A stretch of DNA of 40,115 bases from Gnetum montanum (Eukaryota > Streptophyta > Gnetopsida > Gnetales > Gnetaceae): assembly GCA_015680685.1 (NCBI GenBank), contig MNCI01022309.1, positions 208,649 to 248,763 on the forward strand, read 5' to 3'. A model generated the notes under the pieces. The model ran no database searches and was not told the origin of the DNA. It was given only the letters and a program-made list of their open reading frames with translations. A program made the position numbers and the translations under genes. Positions 10,103 through 20,958 of the stretch are shown here, in pieces. Within the stretch, counting starts at the first letter, position 1. The number at the start of each line of letters is the position of its first letter.

Positions 10103-12041
10103 ACGTAGCATCTGCTTCTAGTTAGTATACTTTACTTACTACGACTATGCTTTATCAGTGGAGGAAGAAGAAGAAGGAGAGGGAGAAGAGGTGGTGGCCC
10201 CTACAACAAGGGCGATCGACGAAAATGAGGAGGCTCTAGCTATAGAGGAGAGGGCCCCTACTACAAAAGAAAGGGCCTCTACTAGTGAGGAGGAGGTCTT
10301 TGCTGATGAAGAGGAGGAGGAGGAGGCCTTTGTCGATGAAGAAAGGTACCCTACCAATGATTGAGAGGCTCCTGGCAACCAGAACGAGACCTCGGTTGAT
10401 GACCCTTTTGTAGAGAGTAGCTCAGCGATGGAGGGGCACATGAGCATCGAGGATGCTGCTACGTTATTGGGTCAGCTAGAAGGAGAGGGGATCCATTTGG
10501 ATGTTGGTGAGTTTGACCACATATTTGACAATGTGACGATGGGTGACCCCCTCCCCCCCCCTCCCCACTATCGCCCCTGAGGGTTTGCTGGGTAGGAGCT
10601 TTACACTATCATTTATGCTATTCATCAGTCCAATTATGGTTCTATCTACTTTAACTAACATGTTTTACTGTGTAGCTGATACCACTGTTGATACCTCGAG
10701 CCCATCCTCAATTCGCTTGCAACCATGGATCGAAACCCATGTTAAATTTACTTTCGTGGAAGGGGTAGTCAATGACATGATCAACCATGTAAGGCAGGTC
10801 GACTTGGAAGTGGGTAGGTTAAAGTGCTATGCTAGACTCTACATTGTTATTGCATTCACTATGCCTCTGTGACTAATGCATTTCTTATGCATGGTTGGCA
10901 ACTTCTCATCTCAAGTGGGACACCAAATGAGCAGTTGAGGTTGATGCCATGTGTGCATTTCCATCGGAGGTAAATAAAGTACCTCATCGCGTATACGACG
11001 AGGCAAGCCAATGTGCCTTGTACTTAGCACTCTCTTTGTGGGAATGCAAGTGTGTGAATGAAGACCTCTGGAAATGGGTCTAGAGGCTTGAGAAGGAGAA
11101 AGCCAACCTGATTGCTAAGGTAGGAGATCTTCGTTCCAGTATTGAATTCCTGTTGGCCCAAGACACCAATGATGGCAGTTGGCACACAGCCGTCATTGAC
11201 TACGCGAGGTACTAGATGGCTATGTGATGCAACAATGAGGCCATCTATGAGATAATAGACTAATGCATGCAAATGGACCTATTAGCCTAGAAGAACCAAA
11301 ACTAGAAATATTACAGTGCCAAGGTTTACGACTGGGGGTAGGCACAGAAAAACCATAAGCATATGTATAAGCTAGAATGTGCCACCTATCGTAACCAATA
11401 TAGGGATGCCTCCATCAAGTTACATATTCACGAGGTATTCCTTGATATTATTGGTGCTTTTGGGGCTTACGATAGGTTCATGCAACAAGTGATAGTGAGT
11501 GAATCTCCCAAAAGGGAAGTGACCTTACCTGTGGGTGAGATCACCACTACCGCCTTTTCTCTTGGACCACTGAGATGGGCATCCATAGAGAAGGAGAAAA
11601 TTGCTGCAAGAACTGATCTGGGTAACAAGAATTGGGCTAACATCACAGAAGAGGAGATCTTACAACACCTAGCGGTAGGTCTAGATCGGATACCCCTTGA
11701 AATAGATGTGGGGCCATCTCGGGTTAGTCATCCTTTGGTGTAGCGACAATTTATTTTGTTGGAGTATTTATTGTAGCTTTAGCTGACTAGTCTATTTTTT
11801 ATGGTGCAGGATCTAGGTGAAAACACAAGGCCTAATGAAGTAGGAAATGATGGAACGGGCAAAGGGTCATAGCATAGTAGCTGACCATTTTATTTAAATT
11901 CAAAGAATGTTACAAACATTTTTAATTTGTGAAAGAAGAATTGAAATACAAAGAGATTTATTTTGCTTATGTGTTATATGTTGTATCTATTTTTATTATC
12001 TTTTTATTTATGAATTGAATTTGTTAGGAACGTCTCATTTT

Positions 12042-12190
12042 AGTTTTAGGCCATTTCGGGCCGTAATGATAGTTTGAGGCCATTTCAAGTCGTCGCTAGT
12101 TTTAGGCCATTTTGGGAAATGTGTAGTTTTAGGCCATTTCGGGCCATGGGATGATGGTAAGGGAAAATTTTTCCAGTTTTAGGCCTTAGT
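12042..12190. repeat. Right hairpin-repeat array, 27-29 bp period
   Basis: Units begin with agttttagg or agtttgagg at 12042, 12071, 12098, 12125 and 12175. Most contain the dyad GGCCatttcgGGCC. The array follows the last exon of the antisense gene by about 170 bp and precedes the gypsy protease remnant. It shares the AGTTTWAGG core and dyad design with the left array at 4598-4920. Confidence 0.75.
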
Positions 12191-12349
12191 GGGCTGTGGC
12201 ATAATGCAAACAGAGGACATGTGAACAGTTTAAAGAATAAGTTAGATACTTAGCGTAAAGGAGTAAATGTGAAGCAAACAAGAAATAAATGTATAATGGG
12301 TGTTAATTGGGTAAGGAGAAGTGGAGTTGTTACACTACATGATCATCCT

Positions 12350-13030
12350 CGCAACTGCTTTCTAACCCATCATGGGCTTGGCGACACATAAGGCTGAGAG
12401 GCTTTGTTGTGGTATTCTTCTATGTCGTCGTCTACCACTTGAAAAGGCAACTCAACCCACAGTTCTGTTTTCTAAGCTAGCATCTTGGGCCAGCTCTTTT
12501 GTCAAACAATTAGTATTGAAAAAATAGGCACCTTGTTCTTAGAGGTTATGACCTCTAAACCTTGCTCCATATCTATGTTATTTATTGCCTGGGTTGTCAC
12601 TTCATCATCGTGAATCACCACCTCCCTACCTATGTAAGGTAGATGGATTTCTTGATGTATGGATCAAGAGACAGCCCTGAGTTGGGCTAACCACGATCTC
12701 CCCAAGATCAGGTTAAGCCCGTGTATCTCTTCCACCATGATAAATGTTGCACTTGTGGGGAACTAGTCCCCTGCCACAAAGTCAATGTGGACAGTGCCTT
12801 TCACCACTACTCGCGCCCCATTGAATGACTTCAGACATGACATTGTTATGGGTTTGATTTGGTCTACCAAACCCAATTTTTCCACTATAGAGAATGAGAT
12901 GACATTTGTAGTAGCCCCATCATCAACATGTACTCTTTGGATCTTATGTTAGTTGACCCGAATTGTGATGAATAGGGGTGGTAACATCACCTAACCCTTT
13001 TGAGGGTCTTCCTTAATGGACTCGTCACAA
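12350..13030 (-). pseudogene. Gypsy aspartic protease (Tat-like), decayed
   Basis: Minus-strand translation contains RVHVDDGATTNVISFSIVEK, with the DDG active-site codons at 12925-12917. It is followed by VVVKGTVHIDFVAGD, then FIMVEEIHGLNLILGRSWLAQL, the usual ILGR-W motif near the C-terminus of pepsin-like retroelement proteases. A stop replaces a residue after FVAGD and another follows LRAVS, so the frame is broken. In Tat elements the protease processes the Gag-Pol polyprotein. The homology fades near 12350 at WVRKQL, before the hairpin array, and RT does not follow here as it should. RT-like sequence resumes 7.8 kb away at 4520. Confidence 0.8.
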
Positions 13031-16000
13031 AATGTCAATTGGGATGGCCATGGTTCTTCGGGCGTAGAAGGAAGCATGAACAAATGGATTGCTTTCTCCT
13101 CTGCTGACATGTTCTCATCAACTGGTATGGATGTTAACATGCGAACCAAAGGCTTGCGGTGTGCGGTGGAAGTCATTACCAAGTCGTACAAGCTCAACGT
13201 TGTGTTCTTTTGGTTTAGAGCCTATTTTACCTGAGTAAGAGCGCTTAGGAGGCCCTATCCATCTTCTTGTGGTTTATAGCCCTTTTCTTCCTCCATTCAT
13301 CCTAGAAGATGACTTTCCCAAGGAGGAGTAGTTTCAGGTTTGGAGCTAGACCCTTTTGGGCAAGGTAGCGATGACTGTGGGCATGTAGTGGCATTAACTT
13401 TTGGTGATGAGGCAGGTGTAGATATAGAGGAAGAAGAAGTAGGCTTAGAAGAACCTAAGCTGGTATAGTTCATAGTCGTTTCACCTATCAGACACTCTTC
13501 TTATTTCCTTAAACAAGAATGTTGTGATGTCGTCTTATGCTAGTTTTGTGGGATGGGGGTAGTTGAGTGTTTTGGCCTGCTAATGATGAATGGTGTTTGT
13601 GGCATTAGTGTGGGTGGTGGTGCAGTTTTGATTATAGAGGATGCGAGGGCGAATGTTCGATGAGGAGCCTTAATGACAAAAGGTTGCTACGGTGTCTTTT
13701 TTACCGTTGTTGGTGTTGCTATGCTACTTTGAGGTACATGAACCACAAACGGCTGCTGTGGTGGTTCTAGATTACCATCTATGCAAATCGTGTTAATGAT
13801 GTACGTTGCATCATTAGCATTGAGGGGATCATTGTAAACATGCATGGATTGATTTTTAGGGTCGACAGGGTTGCTTTCGTCCAACACCAACTTCCCCTGA
13901 TCAATCATCCATTGAATGTCATATTTTAAGGCCAGATAGTAATCCGTGTTGTGACTACAAAGTTGGTGGTAGTCACAGAAATGCTCCAACTTGAAGTTCT
14001 TAGGAACTGGGGGCTCATTGGGAATAGCTAAGGAGGGGTTCCTAAGGAGTTTTCAATACCACTGATGCCGTTTGGTCGCCTCCTCTAACATCCACTTATG
14101 TTGAATGTACCCCACCCCTAGCAATTGCTTCAGAAGTTCTAAAGGCTTGATAGGTAGTGGGATGTACCTAGAGTGATATTTATGCTCAAAGTTAGGTTTA
14201 GGTAGGGTGGGTGCCTTAGGTGCCAACATGAAGGGTTGGGCAGCATTTCTTGGGCTAGGCGTGGGGTTAGTTGGAATTGTGGCCACTTTCTTGTTATTGT
14301 TGTTGTTGGGCTTGGCCTTGTTTACCATAGTAGCCACTGTGGCTATTGTAGCCTTGCCCTTCTCTTTGTCCTTTTTAGTATGTGCATTTTTGTACGTAAC
14401 ATAGGCTGGATCCTTACTGGCTTTGGCTGCATCTTGAATGCTTTTTGACTATGCAAAACCTTGATTGAGAGAGCATGGGGCTAGGTAATACAGCTTGGAT
14501 TTGATGAAATCATTCATTGCCCCCTTGAAGATGGCCAACAAGTGGGCCTCCACGATAGGCTCACAGATCTCGTTCAAGGTAGTGCTCCACCATTGTATAA
14601 ACCTCTGCACTGACTCTAGTGGGTCTTACTTAACTCCTATTAACTGATCTAGTGTGACTTAGGGCTTCAATTTATACTTGAATGGATTATGAATTGAGTC
14701 AGCAGCTCCTCCAGTGTTGAGATGGACGTGCGTGGGAGTGCGCAGTACCAGTCTAAAGCTTTGCCTATCAAAGACATAGCAAAGATGTGAATAATGATGT
14801 GCAGCCATTGTTGCAGCAACAAAGATTCAGGTCTAAATGCAACTAGGCATGCGTTAGGGTCGTCCTTCCCATTGTATTTTGTAAATTGGGGGAGTGACAT
14901 CCTAGGGGGTAACGTAAGCATAAGAATCGCCAGGATGATGGGGTCATCATGGTAGAAATCCATGATCTACACCATATCAGAACTGGTAGCTTTGAGGCAC
15001 CTAACCTCTTCAGTAAGGATCTAGATAAGTTGAAATGCTTGATCTTGACTTGGAAACAGATGGCTGTGGGGTTGCGGGGGCAACCATCGTTTGTGGCATA
15101 GCAAGGGTAGCAACTTGGCTCATTGGGAGGGGGGGGGGTCATTGGGGCTACCCTTGTGAAGGGTGCTACTTGCGTAATCCACCACCTAGTGGGTGGTGCT
15201 GCTAGAGCGATGGCTACTGGTGGTGCTATGGGGTTGGTCATTTGCATGACCGATGGAATGGGCCACAGTCCTGAACTTGGTTGTGATACTTGTGGGACTT
15301 GGTATGTTTGGTGGTAAGGGTACTGTGACATCTAGTGGGGTTGTGAGGTAGGGAGTGAAGTGGTTGGGATCCACCACGTGGTTGGGATCCACCACGTGGT
15401 TGGGGATAGACCTACCACTGATGATGGAACAAATGCAAATGATGAAATAGGAGCGGAGGCTCTGGGCAATTGCAAAGTAGACCGGTGTGTATGTAGGGTA
15501 ATGTGGGTGCAATTGGCACTTGGTATGAGGATGGGATGGAATTGGGAGGAAGAGTGCCTAGGTATGAAACTGAGGGAGGTTCTTGCTGATACGCTAAGGG
15601 TACAAGATGGCTGCCCATGGCAGATGAAATTGTAGATTGAAGTGGATTTGTGGTGATCACAAAGGAAGCTATTGTAAAAAGGGGGTTTGACTTGAAGGCC
15701 ATGGTAGGAGGGATGGTCATAGGGTAAGTTTGGCCACACCCCTTGGACTGGGAGTGTAGATGTTCTTGCCCCTCTTGAAATGCTTCACCATAATGGGATA
15801 CTATGTCCCACTCCCTAGGCCTACTGACTCATAGCATCTGATTGAAGATTTACTGATATGTCTCCATCAGGGGGATGACAACATTGGGGTTAGGGACAAA
15901 ATCCCTTCTATTCTAATAAAGGAACTCGAAACTACGCTTGTGCTCGAGTTCTTGGCGATCCAGGGGCAAATCTGCCTGGACCTTTACATAGATAAAGTCA

Positions 16001-16155
16001 TAACGCTCTGCGTCTTATGCCAAGAACTCAGGTGACAAATGTTGCATCCAAAGGGATTGGCATGGCACCAACACTAGGCTAGGTGGCTCCTCAGTGCACA
16101 TGGTGCTTTGGGCCAAGAAAGAAGCCTCAAGGCTCAAGGTGGAAACAAAAGTCAT
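13030..16155 (-). pseudogene. Gypsy gag polyprotein (Tat-like), interrupted by stops
   Basis: Likely start ATG at 16155-16153 (MTFVSTLSLEASF), about 240 bp after the primer-binding site. The N-terminal part is Pro/Ser/Thr rich with a WWIPTT duplication near 15390. The gag core lies at about 14910-14600 (LPQFTKYNGKDDPNACLVAF, LIGKALDWYCALP), then a Lys/Asn-rich linker (14340-14250). A zinc-knuckle-like FCDYHQLCSHNTDYYLALKY (about 13980-13925) has the last Cys changed to Tyr. A segment ALNQKNTTLSLYDLVMTS (about 13210-13170), typical before Tat proteases, comes next. There are several in-frame stops (for example near 16018, 15830 and 14660). Gag would form the virus-like particle; this copy is not functional. 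Confidence 0.85.
15361..15398. repeat. 18-bp tandem duplication with internal dyad in gag
   Basis: The unit gttgggatccaccacgtg occurs twice in direct succession, with a partial third start. It encodes the WWIPTT repeat on the minus strand. Each unit contains GTGG...CCAC arms, so replication slippage on a small hairpin is a plausible origin. Confidence 0.8.
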
Positions 16156-16390
16156 TATTAGAATCATCTTGCATGGTGAAAAAGGAGAAATCACAAACTA
16201 GGAAACACAGAAATCACGAGGAGATCAGAGGCTTTTCATCCTATTAGATTCCAAAGGAACCATTGTCATGACCAATCTACATCACACGATGCATAAACAA
16301 CCACAAAAGGGTATCACATTTATGCTAATGTGTGATGGGGTACAAAGAGCATGCAGGACTACTCGTAGGACACAGAAAAGGCACCAAAAG

Positions 16391-16408
16391 TCCCTCCTTC
16401 TAGTGCCA
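16391..16408 (-). promoter_or_regulatory. Primer-binding site of the minus-strand Tat-like element
   Basis: The minus strand reads TGGCACTAGAAGGAGGGA five bases after the LTR terminus at 16414. It begins with TGG, as required to pair with a tRNA CCA end. It matches the motif beside the other LTRs in this window apart from one or two bases. Confidence 0.75.
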
Positions 16409-16814
16409 AAAATTGTAGCAACTTAAAATGTTGGTGGCTAGAACACTGAGAGGTTCTTGAGCGAATAGTTTAACCCTGGATCCATGCGAGGGCTGTGCTA
16501 TAGAAAAATGGAAGTGGGGTGCCCTGAACAGTGTGGTTGATCAGATAGGAACTTAGTCAATGTATCTTAATCTTATGTAAACATTTTTTTGAAGGCAAGA
16601 CACATGAGGTAAATCAATGATCAATAAATGTAGAATGGAGAAAATAATGCAAAACAATAATGATAGGAAAGAAATATCAGAACAAACTTGGGTAAGAAAA
16701 TGCACCATCCCAAGGTCGCAGATTTGATTCTTTGCCTTGTTTGAAAGGTGTACAATAGGTTATGCAATGCCAAAGATGCACTGCTTACTCAAAGGTAACT
16801 AAAATGCTTGAGAA

Positions 16815-16985
16815 AAATGCCAACTATGCCTTCTAAGAGCCAACTTAAAAGCCAATTGCAACAAGAAGCCAACTATTTGCCAAGAAGCCAATCAAAGAGC
16901 TAACAAGCCAATGCGGAAAGCCAACAAGACAATTGCTCTTGTCAATGTAAAAATGCCAACTCTTTGAGAAAAAAAGCCAACCTTT
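16815..16985 (-). repeat. Cluster of AGCCAA motifs downstream of the LTR TATA box
   Basis: Roughly a dozen (A)GCCAA copies at short irregular spacing, read on the plus strand. On the transcribed minus strand this is a TTGGC(T) series starting about 20 bp after the TATA box at 17012-17005. It would lie in the 5' end of the RNA (R region). Function is unknown. Confidence 0.65.
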
Positions 16986-17004
16986 TGAGCATTTTTTGCA
17001 GGGG

Positions 17005-17012
17005 TATTTATA
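17005..17012 (-). promoter_or_regulatory. TATA box of the minus-strand LTR
   Basis: The minus strand reads CTATAAATACCCC, TATAAATA at 17012-17005. It is about 590 bp upstream of the LTR 3' terminus and points toward gag. Confidence 0.65.
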
Positions 17013-17448
17013 GGGCTAGGAGCTAGTGAGAAATGGAGCCTGGATGCCACATGCCCTAGACCCCACAAGATGCTAACGTGCCTATACCGTGTAGGTGTGT
17101 AATGCTCGACATGAACTTGGCTGCGCCACGACTATACCGTCAGAACTGTATGTGCTAAGATCTAGTTTCCTAACAATGCAAATAAAAATGGAGCTTACGC
17201 TCCAAGACTATGTCTTCCCTACTCTTATGAGTAGGTTCAAGTGTAGGAACAATGTTTTGGGAGCTAACGAGGGGGTGTGCAAAATGGGGTGAAATTGCTG
17301 ATTCCTCCAAGGAGATGCCAGAGTGAGGAAGATTGCTATCAACAAGTTCTAGAACTACCTGAAGACATCTTCATGCTTCTGTACTAGTGTTGTGTTACTC
17401 ATGCTGTTGAGTACATTGGGGTAGCATAGGTTGCTGCTTGCTACACTG

Positions 17449-17983
17449 TGCTATGCTACGTAGCGTAGCATAGCATAGCCACTGCTTTTGACTAAAACTT
17501 GTGTTGGAGCTAAAAGCATTTGTCTGAGGCTTAGTCATGCTAAAAATTGCAACTTTTGCCCTTTATGTTGAGAAGCCTTTGAACTTGCTGAACTCATGTT
17601 TGAAACACCCTTGCTACTTTTTCATTATTTCTACATTGTGTTACGCTATGTAGCGTAGCACAACATAGTAGCTAGCGTATCCTGATTTTTCATTCAATCT
17701 ACCATTTTCTAGTAAGAAACTTTGCTCAAGGCTTAGGACTAAATAGGACAACTGGTATTGGAGGCTGGACTGTTTGTTGAGTGCAACTTTCTTATTGGAA
17801 TCACTTGGCAAGTTGGGCCTTTTTGCTTCACCTTTGCTACACTATGCTACACTATGTAGTGTAGCATAGCATAACACCTTGTGTTGATTGAATCTTGACT
17901 TGTTTTGCAATCATTCTATCAATTTTCACTTGGATTCTTGAGCAACTATCTTTTGAGGCTTGCTACGTTGCATAGCGTAGCAA
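17449..17983. repeat. Four spaced GCTACG/CGTAGC hairpins
   Basis: Stem-loops: 17449-17475 (perfect 12-bp stem, 3-nt loop), 17637-17662 (12-bp stem with one mismatch, 2-nt loop), 17842-17869 (perfect 13-bp stem, 2-nt loop) and 17960-17983 (8-bp stem, 8-nt loop). The first three are about 190-205 bp apart. The intervening sequence shares only short phrases such as gaggctta. The arms vary while pairing is largely kept, which suggests the structure rather than the exact sequence matters, or repeated seeding by a foldback. No gene is visible in 17100-18150. Confidence 0.75.
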
Positions 17984-18159
17984 ACTTCTTCACTAGAAAA
18001 CTTACTGAACTACTTTGCTTATCCCAAATACTTTCAACAACTCTTAGCATAGTTTCTGAGTAGACTACCAGCTGGGTGAATTGTCTAGGTGGGTAGGCCT
18101 AAGAGTCCATCAAGCTTGTCAGCTATGGAGATAGAAAACTTGCTAGACTAGACAGTCTA

Positions 18160-20885
18160 ACCTCAGGGCCTACATTTTCCTGCCAAACTGTTATGACGCT
18201 GCACTTGTGGAAGTCCTTGCCTAAATTCCAAGACCCTGGTAAGGCATGAGGGTCTTGAAATTTTATGGTGTTTTAGTTTCATGGAAAGATGGCTATTCTT
18301 AATCAAATCAATAACTACATGGGTTAACATGATCGTATGTACCTTATAGGATAGTTGGTTTGAAGGAGGATTGATGGCTATTTTAGAAGTAGTGGATGTA
18401 CGGTTAATAGCCATAGGTGTCTATGAGGATTTTGGTGAACTATTGATCCTTAACAAGGTTCTCTTTTGAGGCTTAGGTTTAAAATAACTAAAATGGCTAT
18501 TTGGTTGTAAGTTAATAGGCCTTGTTGCATTTTTTTACTTTGGCTATGGTGGAATTTCTTCCTGCATAGATGGAGTAGGTGGTAAGGGAGTTGTATCTAA
18601 TGGTGCAAAGTTTGATGTTGGATAGGAAGGAGGATAAGTAAAGGAAGAACTAGGTCATAGATTATGGGTTCAATGATATTTTAATGGATAGTAGCAATAA
18701 TTGAAAGGATTGTGTCTTGCAAATCCACAAGAGGATATAGGTTGTTGGACATAATACCCATAAGGATCCATATACTAGTAAGGATACTACTGTTTAGATG
18801 GTGATAGTCCCCACGATTGTGGATTTTTCCATTGCTAATATTACTCTAGAGGTTGAGGTGGTACTCACTCAGATAGTACTATGTTTGATGGAACTATTGG
18901 CTTAGATTGCCTTAAGGATAAGGCAATCTCCTAGGTGGCTACCTTCTTACAAATTTTGAATTCAAGGCACACATCCTAGATTCTTGTAGATGTAACATCA
19001 TCAGACAACATCCCATACAATGTTTTTATTGGTAGTTATCACATCCATCATCTTTGGTTTTAGAATTTGCAACCTCATCTATCATGGCAACTTTACCTTT
19101 TTACTATAGATACCATTTGTCAGTACCTCTTCTTCTCCTTCTATCTTTTTCACTACTTTGTTGCTTTGCCTTCTTCTCTATAATTTTTAAGGTAGTTTGA
19201 AACTTCTCATCTAAGGAGTTCCACATTTTATCCACCTTGGTTGATATTTCAAAGACATATTTTTGTATTGGCAAGATCTTTCTTTGCAACACTTCATCCA
19301 GTGGTGCATCCTCCTCTATTGTATTCCTCTACACTTTCTCATTTTTTTAACTCCCCTTCTTTCTTAACTGCCTATTCTATTAGCCTTTGGATCTGATGGG
19401 CTCTCATCTTAAAAAGTCTCCCTTGGACATAGACCCCAAGAGTTTCTCTTATTTTGTTGCAGAGCCCATCTATAATATGGTGAAGTTGTTCCTATTGAGA
19501 GAATCCATGGCCTAGGAATTAGTGCATTAAAGAGTGATACCTACCAAGGGCTGCATCTAAGGACTCATGATTCCTTTACTTCCATCCTTGGATCTACTTC
19601 CCTAGATTAGACATGTGGGAGTAAGTTTGGTATTTTTCATTGAATAGTTCTAATATTATACCAACTTTATGATTCTTTTATAAGTGTCCTTGGGGATAAT
19701 TTCAACTTTTTCTAGTCATTTTCAATGTTTTCTAAGGCATAGGCATCATGGAAAGATTGCAGATGATGCTATGGATCTACATTCTATCCCCTTGAACTTG
19801 GGGATACTTTTCATATCTAATCATTTAATCTTGTTATCCTTCTGATGCCTAGTACAAACTCTAACTGCTTATACAACATTCAACATGTTCCTAGTGGCCA
19901 ACAATAGTTCATCATCATCATCATGTTAATGGTGGCTTCTATGATGACCATGCCTCTGATGGTGAGCTCTGCTATGCCAACTTTCTCGATGATGTTCTTA
20001 CTCCTCTCTTTGTTAACTTCCATCTTGAGTTCTATCATCATGATGGAACCATCTATCATTTCCATCATGATCCTGAATATCCTTGTCTTTATCTCTACAA
20101 TAGTTCCTCCTATCAGAGTTTGATGATGAGAAGGATGATTAAGATAGAGGAATAAGACAATGATGCCTTCTAGTCATTTTTCTTTAGTCCTTATCCTGAT
20201 CCTTCTTTTTATCTTTTTTTGTCTTCTTGTCATTCTTATTATTCTTAGATGAAAAACTATGAGATTTATTATTTGAGACTCCTTAGTCTTTGGACCCCAT
20301 CTTTCCATCATTATGGTGAACCACAATCATTGGTGAGAGGTATCCTCCTCAAAGAAAGAAGGAGAATCTATGTATTGAGAGTGGCTAAAAAAGAAATCCT
20401 CATCCCTTTTATGCAATTGTAAAAACAAGGGTGGTGGGAGATGCTTGTCCTTAGAGGTGCCATAACAAGCCTCCATGCATTTGTCCCTTTAGAGCTATAC
20501 TTTCATAGGTTGATAATCCTTAGAGATTCTATCTATTAATTCATACTCAGGCCCTACTACTTCAAGGCCAAGCCTCTAGAGTTGGGCCATGTGCATGGCA
20601 AGAATAGATCGATCCAAATGTAGCAAAATGTTACCATCCATATCTCTCTAATGTAATTGCTTATCTTAATGGAGGATGAAGGTGAAGTCTAGATAATAAG
20701 GATATGGATGGGCATGCAGAACCTTTATGTGTTATGGCTTCTTATCGATAGTCCTTTGTGTCATCTCCTATTGTCTATTATTTTTGTCATCATGTAGTGG
20801 AGATTCTTTCCTATGAGAAGAAGCAATTTCAAAATAAACATAAGTGTGCCCAAGGGTAATATTATTATTATTATTATGAGACATA
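18160..20885 (-). pseudogene. Second gypsy gag region, heavily decayed
   Basis: Reading the minus strand from about 20885 (MSHNNNN) there are long coding-like stretches in shifting frames: LDRSILAMHMAQL (about 20610), RDEDFFFSHSQY (about 20400), NYCWPLGTC (about 19890), then HDAYALENIEN (about 19745), EQLHHIIDGLCNKIRETLGV (about 19480) and RLFKMRAHQIQRLIE. The last resemble the gag core of plant gypsy elements (a GF...LHHFYNGL-like motif). A Pro/Gln/Tyr-rich tail extends to about 18160. Frameshifts and stops are frequent, and no protease or RT follows. It is a different family from the gag at 13030-16155. No LTR was identified for it. Confidence 0.6.
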
Positions 20886-20940
20886 CTCCATTATATTCTT
20901 CTCAAAATACTTGTATATGACTTCACTAGTTAATAATATT

Positions 20941-20958
20941 CCCCCCCCCCCCCCCCCC
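20941..20958. repeat. Poly-C run of 18
   Basis: An uninterrupted cytosine run between aatatt and tagcaaaac. Homopolymers of this length are prone to sequencing error. On the minus strand it would sit just upstream of the decayed gag start. Confidence 0.9.

Larger units (their letters stand above)
5205..11872 (+). pseudogene. Multi-exon gene of unknown function, antisense to the gypsy element, decayed
   Basis: Spliced reading on the plus strand. Exon 1 is 5205-5324 (starts MAPKD; donor GTAAGT at 5325). Exon 2 starts at 6144 (or 8049 in the second copy); joining TG|G keeps one frame through SAW-VMLKPIL and on to VWFQEDAWDFLQ. Exon 3 starts at 6684/8590 (FFIDKNALHG, GVIGKFGGEFKTYPTRYSQF). Exon 4 runs from about 8970 to 10013 (KKENYFRTHVYGVHVVFDV, YNWAKHLCRGMQVEM), then donor GTAAGT. 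Exon 5 starts at 10159 (very acidic, VEEEEEGEGEE) and again splices in frame. Exon 6 is about 10676-10813, exon 7 10916-11742 (coiled-coil-like, Glu/Lys rich) and exon 8 11810-11872. About a dozen in-frame stops, mainly TAG or TGA, show it is a pseudogene. I recognise no family. It could be a transposon passenger gene or a host gene trapped in a retroelement. The exon 2/3 junction does not resolve cleanly. Confidence 0.6.
16414..17440 (-). mobile_element. Probable 5' LTR of the gag-bearing minus-strand element
   Basis: The proximal terminus is certain to within a few bases: plus strand TGTAGCAAC at 16414, i.e. ...GTTGCTACA in minus sense, before the primer-binding site. The distal end is placed at the matching GCTTGCTACA near 17440, giving about 1.03 kb; a longer LTR extending into the hairpin region is possible. 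It contains a minus-strand TATA box at 17012-17005 and, downstream of it, a pyrimidine-poor stretch with repeated AGCCAA. No matching 3' LTR was recognised at the left end of the coding remnants. Confidence 0.55.

Noticed and set aside
10145-10447. Ser-rich minus-strand open frame of 100 codons
   Set aside because: It is the shadow of the acidic exon 10159-10590 on the plus strand, which splices in frame with its neighbours.
10981-10996. gcgtatacgacg as an eighth exact palindrome
   Set aside because: Only partly palindromic and inside an exon of the antisense gene; single occurrence.
15123-15635. Plus-strand Gly/Val-rich open frames
   Set aside because: They are opposite the proline-rich gag region on the minus strand, which has the supported domain order.
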